Shown here: positions 1 to 5,629 of the stretch, piece after piece | Layout: each line of letters begins with the position of its first letter | Numbering within the stretch: position 1 is the stretch's first letter | Assembly: GCA_028715025.1 (NCBI GenBank) | Contig: JAQTLG010000054.1 | Location: 1 to 8,773, forward strand | Reading direction: 5' to 3' | From: Dehalococcoidia bacterium | GTDB taxonomy: Bacteria > Chloroflexota > Dehalococcoidia > GIF9 > UBA5629 | Length of the DNA: 8,773 nt | The notes under the pieces: model-generated | The model's database searches: none | Seen by the model: only the letters and a program-made list of their open reading frames with translations | What the model was told of the DNA's origin: nothing | Translations under genes and position numbers: made by a program

Positions 1-1868
1 TACTTTATGTGAACCTTTCGGACGGCACTTCACGCAAACAGCCGCTGGATGAAGACCTCGTCAGAGAATGCATAGTCGGCGCCGCCATCAACAACAGGCT
101 GGCCCTCGACCTTATACGTCCCGATGTCGATCCGCTTTCCCCCGGAAATGCCATTATTATCGGCACGGGACCCTTCAACGGCACCTTCATACCGGGCGCC
201 TCTCAGACTATGTCTGTCTATAAGTCCCCGCTCAACGGATCTTTCCCTCATAGCAATGCCGGCGGGGTTTTCAGCCACTTCCTTAAATCTTCGGGCTACG
301 ACTTCCTGGTGATAACCGGACGATCGCAATGGCCGGTCTATCTGATCATTGAGGATGATAACATCAGTCTAAAACATGCTTCTGATATCTGGGGCCTGGA
401 TGGGTTCGACACGGCCGATGAGCTCAGACTGAGACATTCCCCCTGCAGCATTATCCCCATAGGTATAGCCGGGGAAAGGCTATCGGCCATCTCCGTCACA
501 CACATCGACAAGGGAGGTACCATCGGCTCCGGCGGCCTGGCTGCAGTAATGGGCTCAAAGAAGCTCAAGGCTATCGTGGCCTGCATGGGCAGCAGGTCTA
601 TCGAAGTGGCCGATCCCAAGCGGCTGCGGATAATAGTGGATGGGATATTGGAGAAGATCACCGGCTATCATTTGCGTAACGAGATGATGAAGGGCGGCGC
701 CATGACCATGACCTCCGCCTGGATACCTCCCGGCGTGGTGGCGCGTAATTCCACAGAGCTTATGCCCTACCCACCCGATTTAAAGGAGATCAAGGCAGAA
801 CTTTACGAGTCTCACAAGTCCGCACGTAAAAAGATTGCCTGTGCAACCTGTCCTCTGTCGGATAAGGATCGACTGGACCTGCCCGAATGCCGCAGCAGCT
901 ATGACACGGCTGTCTTTATGGAAATGGCCGCCATGACCTATTCTCCCGCCCTCGGCTACAGCAGCGGTGGAACAACTGCCGATAGATACCGTATGGCCAT
1001 CCAGTACTATGACGAAATCAACAGGCTGGGGCTTGACCGCGTTTATAGCTTCAACGGCCTGGCCGATTTTGTAATTACTCTTTACGAGCAGGCGATTATT
1101 AATAAGAGTGATACCAATGGGCTGGAGCTCGACCGCAGCTATGACACACTGCTGGCCCTGGTGCGCATGACAGCCACCCGCGAAGGATTTGGCGCCGTGC
1201 TGTGCGATGGAATCTTGAGCGCCGCCCATAAAATAGGCAACCTGGCTGTCGGCCGTGTGCAGAACGTGGTTAAAGGACAGTTTATTGCCTTTGATCCACG
1301 CATGAGCGGATTCCTCCCCATGCACCTCGGTATGCTGGTGCATCCCGGCCGTACTCTAGGTGTAGCCGCCGCCATGGGGGCGCCTTCTTATAGCCCGGGG
1401 TGGCCCCTTGCCGATATAAAAAAACAGGCCGGGCGATGCGGTGTATCCCCGCCTGATATGGAACGCCTCTTCACAGCCGACTCTTTCAATCTGGGACGCC
1501 TGGCCAAGCACGGTGAGGATTTCTTCGGGCTGTTCAATATGCTCGGTCAGTGCCACCGCCTTTACATCTCGCGCTTCTACAGCCTGCAGACACTGGCCGA
1601 CCTGTACTCCGCCATCACAGGCATTGAAAAAACCCCGATTGAACTTAAAAGGGCCAGCTCACGCATGTGGGATACATGGCTGGAGCTTAATCGCCAGGCC
1701 GGATTCACACACCGCGATGATGAGCCGCCGCACATCTGGTTCAAACCCCTGAAAAGCCCCGATCACGAATATGGGCTGTATGATTACAACCTGAAAAAAG
1801 AATTATCACGCGAGGATATCATGGGTTACCTCGATGAATATTACAGCGAAAGAGAATTACAGGAGTGA
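1..1868 (+). CDS. AOR-family tungsten/molybdenum oxidoreductase, 5'-truncated
   Basis: Aldehyde:ferredoxin oxidoreductase-family protein; the family binds a W or Mo bis-pterin cofactor plus one [4Fe-4S] cluster and usually oxidises aldehydes in the cytoplasm. The reading frame is open from base 3, and the first codons (L-Y-V-N-L-S-D-G) match the usual family N-terminus, so the GTG at 9 is probably internal and the true start lies left of the window. Numbering from that GTG (619 residues): the N-terminal pterin-binding domain includes KSPLNG (72-77) and HSNAGG (81-86). A cluster motif C278-x2-C281-x3 has Asp285 where the third Cys is expected. N-R-L-G-L-D (338-343) and N-M-L-G-Q-C515 match the two D-x-x-G-L-(D/C) pterin/cluster motifs. 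The usual E-Y-E-T stretch is S-Y-D-T (297-300). Family assignment is firm; substrate and metal are unknown. The stop abuts the start of the Dph6-like gene. Confidence 0.9.
   Translation, partial: LYVNLSDGTSRKQPLDEDLVRECIVGAAINNRLALDLIRPDVDPLSPGNAIIIGTGPFNGTFIPGASQTMSVYKSPLNGSFPHSNAGGVFSHFLKSSGYDFLVITGRSQWPVYLIIEDDNISLKHASDIWGLDGFDTADELRLRHSPCSIIPIGIAGERLSAISVTHIDKGGTIGSGGLAAVMGSKKLKAIVACMGSRSIEVADPKRLRIIVDGILEKITGYHLRNEMMKGGAMTMTSAWIPPGVVARNSTELMPYPPDLKEIKAELYESHKSARKKIACATCPLSDKDRLDLPECRSSYDTAVFMEMAAMTYSPALGYSSGGTTADRYRMAIQYYDEINRLGLDRVYSFNGLADFVITLYEQAIINKSDTNGLELDRSYDTLLALVRMTATREGFGAVLCDGILSAAHKIGNLAVGRVQNVVKGQFIAFDPRMSGFLPMHLGMLVHPGRTLGVAAAMGAPSYSPGWPLADIKKQAGRCGVSPPDMERLFTADSFNLGRLAKHGEDFFGLFNMLGQCHRLYISRFYSLQTLADLYSAITGIEKTPIELKRASSRMWDTWLELNRQAGFTHRDDEPPHIWFKPLKSPDHEYGLYDYNLKKELSREDIMGYLDEYYSERELQE
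1861..1865 (+). promoter_or_regulatory. Shine-Dalgarno of the Dph6-like gene, inside the AOR gene end
   Basis: AGGAG lies within the last AOR codons, 3 bases before the ATG at 1869 and 6 bases before a second in-frame ATG at 1872. The spacing favours 1872 as the actual start. The overlap with the upstream coding end indicates translational coupling of the two genes. Confidence 0.6.
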
Positions 1869-2579
1869 ATGATGAACGATAAAACAAACGACATTAAAGA
1901 CCGAAATTACATCGTATCCTGGAGCGGGGGGAAGGACAGCTGCATGGCGCTATACGAGGCGATGCGCCAGGGCCGTAAAGTTACACACCTGGTGAACTTT
2001 ATCTCGAACGATGAGAAGAGAGTGAGGTTCCATGGGACCAACGCCGACCTGATCAGGCAACAGGGCGCCGCCATGGGTATCAAGGTAGCACAATATGAGA
2101 CGGATTGGGACGGCTATGAGCGTGATTTTAAGGCGGCGGTGCGGAGCCTTTTGCCCACCGGAGTAAAAGGTATGATATTCGGAGACATCTACCTGGATGT
2201 ACACAAGGAGTGGGTTGAGCGGGTGTGTGGCGAGATAGGCATCGAAGCATTGGAGCCTCTCTGGGGACAACCTACCGATGAATTACTCGATCAGTTTATC
2301 CAACTCGGCTTTGAGGCAGTAGTCGTAGGCGTAAATTCCCGTCACATGGATGAGAAATGGGTGGGCAGGATGGTGGACAGCACATTCCGTGATTATCTAA
2401 AACAGAATAATATAGACCCCTGCGGTGAAAACGGTGAATACCATACGGTGGTAATTAACGGCCCCATTTTCTCACGACGGCTATCGCTGATTACAGGCGG
2501 CGTGATTTCGAAAAATGAATACCGGCTGCTGGATATCCGTGATGTCAGGCTGGAGTATGCCACCTCCAAACCGGTTTGA
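1869..2579 (+). CDS. Dph6-like PP-loop ATP pyrophosphatase (diphthine--ammonia ligase family)
   Basis: 236-residue PP-loop ATPase of the Dph6/MJ0570 family, whose archaeal and eukaryotic members amidate diphthine on elongation factor 2. Visible motifs are the ATP-binding SGGKDS (19-24), the GDIYLDVHKEWVE block (105-117), LEPLWG (128-133), the GVNSRHMDEKWVGR block (154-167) and the family hallmark GENGEYHT (186-193). Length is normal for the stand-alone single-domain form. Bacteria are not known to make diphthamide, so the substrate is probably something else and the named reaction should not be transferred. The ATG at 1869 directly follows the AOR stop; a second ATG at 1872 has better ribosome-binding-site spacing. 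Coupling with the AOR-like gene suggests a linked role, for example modifying the enzyme, its cofactor or its product, but this is inference. Confidence 0.85.
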   Translation: MMNDKTNDIKDRNYIVSWSGGKDSCMALYEAMRQGRKVTHLVNFISNDEKRVRFHGTNADLIRQQGAAMGIKVAQYETDWDGYERDFKAAVRSLLPTGVKGMIFGDIYLDVHKEWVERVCGEIGIEALEPLWGQPTDELLDQFIQLGFEAVVVGVNSRHMDEKWVGRMVDSTFRDYLKQNNIDPCGENGEYHTVVINGPIFSRRLSLITGGVISKNEYRLLDIRDVRLEYATSKPV

Positions 2580-2597
2580 GGATTTCCGACGAAGCCT

Positions 2598-3275
2598 TCA
2601 GACCGTTATCACCTTGTATGATTTACTCTTGAAGTAAGCCAGGGCGCTCAGCGATATGAAGACTATGATAAGCACGATTACTACAAGCACCAGCGCCTGG
2701 TTCATTTCGCCGTCCTGGACTGCGAAATAAATTGTTACCGGGATGGTTGCCGTCCTGCCCGGTATATATCCGGCCAGCATCAGCGTGGCGCCGAATTCGC
2801 CAATGGCGCGGGCAAAAGCCATAACAGCGCCGGCCGCCACTCCCGGCCAGGCCAGGGGCAAAGTGACCGACCAGAATGTTCTCCACTCGCTTGCCCCGAG
2901 CGTACGCGCCGCATTCTCCACACTTACGTCTACCTGCTCGAAGGCGCCCCGCGCGTTCATGTACATTAGCGGAAAGGATACTACAGTGGCGGTAATAACC
3001 GTTGCCGGCCACGAAAATACCACCGTTGTTCCGAATAACAACAGCAACTGTCCGATAGGACCGTATTTGCCGAACAGCATCAGCAATCCCAGGCCTACCA
3101 CAGTCGGAGGTAAAACAAGCGGTAGAATCAGGATACCATCGATGAAATTTCTCAGCTTTCCCTCATACCTTGCCATCCAGCGAGCCACGGCTATGCCCGT
3201 AAAGAAGGTTATGATAGTGGCTGTGAAAACAGTCGACAGAGAAATCCACAGCGGAGAAAGCACTGACTCCATCAT
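2598..3275 (-). CDS. modB: Molybdate/tungstate ABC transporter permease ModB
   Basis: 225-residue inner-membrane permease that forms the oxyanion channel as a dimer with ModC. About five hydrophobic segments are visible (roughly residues 11-32, 48-69, 83-105, 141-163 and 193-215). The ABC-coupling EAA loop is present as E119-N-A-A-R-T-L-G-A-S-E, followed by W-x-x-F-W and T-L-P-L, and the GEFGATLMLAG stretch (159-169) is typical of ModB. Length matches the family. The start is ATG at 3275 with another ATG immediately after it; no convincing SD precedes either, so translation may depend on modA, whose stop is 22 bases upstream. It is the only permease in the window although there are two ModA proteins. 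Its stop converges on that of the Dph6-like gene with 18 bases between; no clear terminator hairpin is seen there. Confidence 0.93.
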   Translation of the reverse strand: MMESVLSPLWISLSTVFTATIITFFTGIAVARWMARYEGKLRNFIDGILILPLVLPPTVVGLGLLMLFGKYGPIGQLLLLFGTTVVFSWPATVITATVVSFPLMYMNARGAFEQVDVSVENAARTLGASEWRTFWSVTLPLAWPGVAAGAVMAFARAIGEFGATLMLAGYIPGRTATIPVTIYFAVQDGEMNQALVLVVIVLIIVFISLSALAYFKSKSYKVITV

Positions 3276-3297
3276 CTATACTGCCCAATTATTGGAT

Positions 3298-4086
3298 TTA
3301 CTTCGATGTCTTGGGTTTGATCACGGTGAATCCATATTTATCAAATATGGCCGCCGCCTGGTCGCTGAATAAGAATGTTTCATAGGCCAGAGCAGCCGTC
3401 GTATCCTTTCCCGTATTTATTACAGCCACAGGATATAATACTTTTTGATTAATGTCGTCCGGAGCGTCCGCTACGACTTTAACACTCTTTGATATTTTAG
3501 CATCCGTCAGAAATACAATGCCGGCGTCAACGTTGGAGCTTTCGACATACTGCAATACCTGTCGCACATTGCTGGCAAGCACCAGCTTGGGCTTCAACGT
3601 TTCCATGATATCGAATTGATTTAAGATATCCCGTGCATACTGACCGGCCGGCACAGAATCAGGATCACCTATGGATACCTTTTTGACCGAGTCGCCCGTC
3701 AGATCATTGAAACTCTTTATTTCCAGAGTGCTGTCGCCTGGTACTATCAGCACTACCTTGTTGCACAGTAAGTCCTTTCTTGTATCCTCAACAATCAGGT
3801 TTTTACTCTGAAGCGCATCGATCTGCTTTGGAGATGCCGATATAAATACGTCAGCCGGCGCGCCGTTCTCGATCTGTTGCTGCAATGTACCTGAACCCGC
3901 GTAATTGGCGATTACAGTTACGTTCGGATTCTCTTTTTGATATAGTGCATTGATTTCAGTGATCACATCGGTCAGGCTTGCTGCCGCGGATACATTCACC
4001 GTGACAGCCGACGCTGAACATCCAACACACAGCAGGACAATCAGCAACAGGCCAATTGATATGCATGAGGTGAATTTCGATTGCAA
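3298..4086 (-). CDS. modA: Molybdate/tungstate-binding lipoprotein ModA (first copy)
   Basis: 262-residue extracytoplasmic oxyanion-binding protein delivering substrate to ModB. A short basic N-terminus, hydrophobic stretch and C-V-G-C23 form a lipobox-like signal, so it is probably lipid-anchored. Aligned by eye with E. coli ModA, four of five ligand positions are kept: Ser37 (in AAASLTD), Ser65 (AGSGTL), Ala147 (VPAGQYA) and Val174 (NVRQVL). The fifth, Tyr170 in E. coli, is Phe192 here. GAPADVFISAS (75-85) and the C-terminal KYGF are family hallmarks. The start codon is TTG, supported by GGAGG six bases upstream and by the signal peptide; no other start fits. A good extended -10 promoter lies just upstream, so modA-modB can probably be transcribed independently. 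Molybdate versus tungstate preference cannot be read from the sequence. Confidence 0.92.
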   Translation of the reverse strand: MQSKFTSCISIGLLLIVLLCVGCSASAVTVNVSAAASLTDVITEINALYQKENPNVTVIANYAGSGTLQQQIENGAPADVFISASPKQIDALQSKNLIVEDTRKDLLCNKVVLIVPGDSTLEIKSFNDLTGDSVKKVSIGDPDSVPAGQYARDILNQFDIMETLKPKLVLASNVRQVLQYVESSNVDAGIVFLTDAKISKSVKVVADAPDDINQKVLYPVAVINTGKDTTAALAYETFLFSDQAAAIFDKYGFTVIKPKTSK

Positions 4087-4092
4087 GATCTT

Positions 4093-4097
4093 CCTCC
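4093..4097 (-). promoter_or_regulatory. Shine-Dalgarno deciding the TTG start of modA
   Basis: On the - strand GGAGG, in an AAAAAAGGAGG context, sits six bases before the TTG at 4086. There is no ATG or GTG alternative near the signal peptide, so this site fixes the start. Confidence 0.75.
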
Positions 4098-4112
4098 TTT
4101 TTTAATGTCCCA

Positions 4113-4121
4113 ATTATATCA
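4113..4121 (-). promoter_or_regulatory. Extended -10 promoter for modA-modB
   Basis: Reading the - strand, TGATATAAT is a perfect extended -10 element (TG-n-TATAAT). No good -35 box is found 16-18 bases further upstream, as is usual for this promoter class. A transcript would start near 4106, about 20 bases before the TTG of modA, leaving room for the SD and little else. It lies in the 84-base gap after the MoaD-like gene, the longest gap in the - strand cluster. No ModE-type palindrome was recognised around it. Confidence 0.55.
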
Positions 4122-4170
4122 AAACCGATGTTCACATATTTAGTAATTTATATTCGCCTGCCCTTCTTTT

Positions 4171-4404
4171 TCAACCTCCACTCACCAGACGGTACAATTT
4201 CACCGTGTCGTTATCCTTGAGCGCCGTAGCATTCCAGACCGGCTCCTCGTTTACGTGTACGATAACGGCCTTCTGTAAATATGGCGGCAGCTTGAGAAAT
4301 ACCAGCAGGTCGCGTACAGTGCAGTTATCGGGCACTTCGATGATTGAATCGCTGGCGTAATCTTCTATTTTAATAAACTTGCCATAGATCAGATTTATTT
4401 TCAT
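4171..4404 (-). CDS. MoaD/ThiS-family sulfur carrier protein
   Basis: 77-residue beta-grasp, ubiquitin-like protein ending in the exposed Gly76-Gly77 needed for adenylation and thiocarboxylation. In MoaD the thiocarboxylate donates the dithiolene sulfurs of molybdopterin. Features that fit are the N-terminal strand MKINLIYGKF, V30-R-D-L-L at the start of the helix, the VIVHVNEEPV strand (47-56) and K-D-N-D-T-V-K-L-Y followed by the Gly-Gly tail. ATG at 4404 has AGGGG seven bases upstream. The cofactor setting favours a MoaD-like role, or a dedicated variant for one enzyme. ThiS, or a carrier for another sulfur pathway, cannot be excluded. Neither the activating enzyme (MoeB/ThiF) nor the MoaE partner is in the window. 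It is separated from modC by the SCP2-like gene. Confidence 0.8.
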   Translation of the reverse strand: MKINLIYGKFIKIEDYASDSIIEVPDNCTVRDLLVFLKLPPYLQKAVIVHVNEEPVWNATALKDNDTVKLYRLVSGG

Positions 4405-4416
4405 TTCTTTACCCCT

Positions 4417-4433
4417 GATTTCTTATAGAAATC
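4417..4433. repeat. Inverted repeat next to the MoaD-like ribosome-binding site
   Basis: GATTTCT (4417-4423) and AGAAATC (4427-4433) are perfect 7-base complementary arms around a 3-base spacer. The repeat fills about half of the 35-base gap between the SCP2-like and MoaD-like genes and directly abuts the AGGGG SD at 4412-4416. It could form a small hairpin in the transcript or be a protein-binding dyad. It is A/T-rich and not followed by a U-run on the - strand, so it does not look like a terminator. Confidence 0.45.
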
Positions 4434-4439
4434 TCCGGA

Positions 4440-4811
4440 CTATTTCCTTTTCATCATACCCATGCAAATTGAAAGAAGAATACCGAAGAAGTTGAACATG
4501 GCGGGGTTGCCCACCAGCTTTAAATTATAATTATTCATGGCCACCTGCAGACCAGTATCTCCCCCCAGCGCCAGGGTCTTGAAGCCGATATCAGCGTTCT
4601 CGAAAACCAGCGCCAGGTCGTAGTCCTTCAGCACTGTATCTGAGGAAAACTTACCGTTCCTTATCATATAGCGCCTTCCTCTCGTGCCATCCTTGGTCAT
4701 AATGACATATTTTGCGCTACGTACGCGCATCAGCTCCTTAACCGCCTTATTATTTTTAGCTGCCAAGCCCATCATAAAACCCAGGACTGCCAGCAACATC
4801 GAGAACAACAT
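4440..4811 (-). CDS. Small membrane-anchored protein, SCP2-like domain
   Basis: 123 residues, not assigned to a characterised family. A hydrophobic N-terminus (about 2-17) and a hydrophobic C-terminal stretch (about 103-119) ending in KRK suggest membrane attachment. Between them, the order of an N-G-K turn (52-54), D-Y-D-L-A-L-V-F (63-70), a central helix-like stretch and L-K-L-V-G-N (97-102) followed by hydrophobic residues resembles the SCP2 sterol-carrier fold (D-L-x-L-x-x pattern, then amphipathic helix, then K-x-x-G). This is recognition by eye and could be wrong. It lies between modC (24-base gap) and the MoaD-like gene (35-base gap) in the same direction, so it is co-transcribed with metal uptake and cofactor genes. 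No role in either is established. The GGAGGTGAT site upstream makes this a confident real gene. Confidence 0.8.
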   Translation of the reverse strand: MLFSMLLAVLGFMMGLAAKNNKAVKELMRVRSAKYVIMTKDGTRGRRYMIRNGKFSSDTVLKDYDLALVFENADIGFKTLALGGDTGLQVAMNNYNLKLVGNPAMFNFFGILLSICMGMMKRK

Positions 4812-4817
4812 CTCACA

Positions 4818-4826
4818 ATCACCTCC
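4818..4826 (-). promoter_or_regulatory. Full-strength Shine-Dalgarno of the SCP2-like gene
   Basis: GGAGGTGAT on the - strand is a nine-base perfect complement to the 16S anti-SD end (AUCACCUCC). It ends six bases before the ATG at 4811. It is the strongest ribosome-binding site in the window and confirms that this otherwise unrecognised ORF is translated. Confidence 0.75.
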
Positions 4827-4835
4827 GGATTTGAT

Positions 4836-5576
4836 TTACGTGAAAAGATAATCGGGATAGAGCTTCTTTAAACTGACCAGCGACATGACTTCCTCATTCA
4901 CCGGATTATTGAAGACGGCCTGGGGTGTGTCGCACTGCACAATTCTGCCCCTGGAATACACCATGACCCTGTCAGCCAGTGAGAACACCTCGAGAACGTT
5001 ATGTGTTACCAGAATCGCCGGTATGTGAAACTCCCGTTTGACCACATTTACCAGGCACCTGCGCATCTCCAACCGGAGCTGGTCATCCAAAGATGAAAAG
5101 GGTTCGTCCAGCAGGAGAACCTCAGGATTGCGCATCAATGCCCGGGCCAGTGCCACCCTCTGTTTTTGGCCTCCGGAAATCTCATGAGGGTATCGGCCTC
5201 TGTATTCGGCCAGGCAGAACAACTCCATCATATCCATAGCTTTTTTTCGTGCTTCCCGGCTATCGATACCGCGCGTTCCGAAGAGAATGTTTTTCTCAAC
5301 GGTCATGTGTGGAAAAAGTGCCAGATCCTGAAAAACATAGCCGACCGACCTCTGCTGCGGCGGAAGGTTGATTTTCATGTCCTTGCTGTACAGCAGCCTG
5401 CCGTTCAGCCTGATATGCCCGTCGCCCTGCGGGGCTATTCCTGCGATGGTGCGCAATGTCATGCTCTTGCCGGCGCCGGAATGCCCGAAGAGTACGACCA
5501 GCTCACGCTGCATTCTCCAGTTAACATCGAGTGAAAATCCGGGCAACTCCGTTTTAATGTTGATTTCTAAATCCAT
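4836..5576 (-). CDS. modC: Molybdate/tungstate ABC transporter ATPase ModC, short form
   Basis: 246-residue cytoplasmic ATPase driving ModB. All ABC motifs are intact: Walker A GHSGAGKS (31-38), Q-loop Gln83 in VFQDLALFPHM, signature ISGGQKQR (133-140), Walker B VLLLDEP (153-159), D-loop SSLD and H-loop His192. It ends soon after the ATPase domain, so it lacks the C-terminal TOBE/Mop oxyanion-binding domain of the roughly 350-residue E. coli ModC. Direct inhibition by bound molybdate through that domain is therefore unlikely. Start ATG at 5576 has only a weak SD-like GGGT about eight bases upstream. It follows the second modA by 53 bases and is separated from modA-modB by two small genes, an unusual order. 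Assignment to molybdate/tungstate rests on the domain type plus neighbours. Confidence 0.9.
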   Translation of the reverse strand: MDLEINIKTELPGFSLDVNWRMQRELVVLFGHSGAGKSMTLRTIAGIAPQGDGHIRLNGRLLYSKDMKINLPPQQRSVGYVFQDLALFPHMTVEKNILFGTRGIDSREARKKAMDMMELFCLAEYRGRYPHEISGGQKQRVALARALMRNPEVLLLDEPFSSLDDQLRLEMRRCLVNVVKREFHIPAILVTHNVLEVFSLADRVMVYSRGRIVQCDTPQAVFNNPVNEEVMSLVSLKKLYPDYLFT

Positions 5577-5629
5577 CTCTGTTTACCCGTAAGCATATCT
5601 ACTGCATAAAAATAGCGCGGATTCGATAT

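Noticed and set aside
9..11. GTG as the true start of the AOR-like gene
   Set aside because: The frame is open upstream and the residues before it continue the conserved family N-terminus, and no SD precedes it; the gene is cut by the window edge.
780..1343. 187-codon - strand ORF inside the AOR-like gene
   Set aside because: Antisense shadow of a well-conserved coding frame; no recognisable domain and no ribosome-binding site.
2568..2577. Ten-base perfect palindrome AAACCGGTTT at the end of the Dph6-like gene
   Set aside because: It lies in coding sequence, has no loop to form a terminator hairpin and is not followed by a T-run on either strand; likely chance.
2580..2597. Possible bidirectional terminator between the convergent stop codons
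   Set aside because: Only 18 bases with no inverted repeat of useful length or T-run; termination must depend on something not visible here.
2743..3372. 209-codon + strand ORF opposite modB and the end of modA
   Set aside because: It runs antisense across two firmly identified genes and their gap; low-complexity translation typical of a shadow frame.
5581..5594. Imperfect dyad GTTTAC-CC-GTAAGC upstream of modC
   Set aside because: Short and with a mismatch, and it does not resemble a ModE operator; kept out of the feature list.
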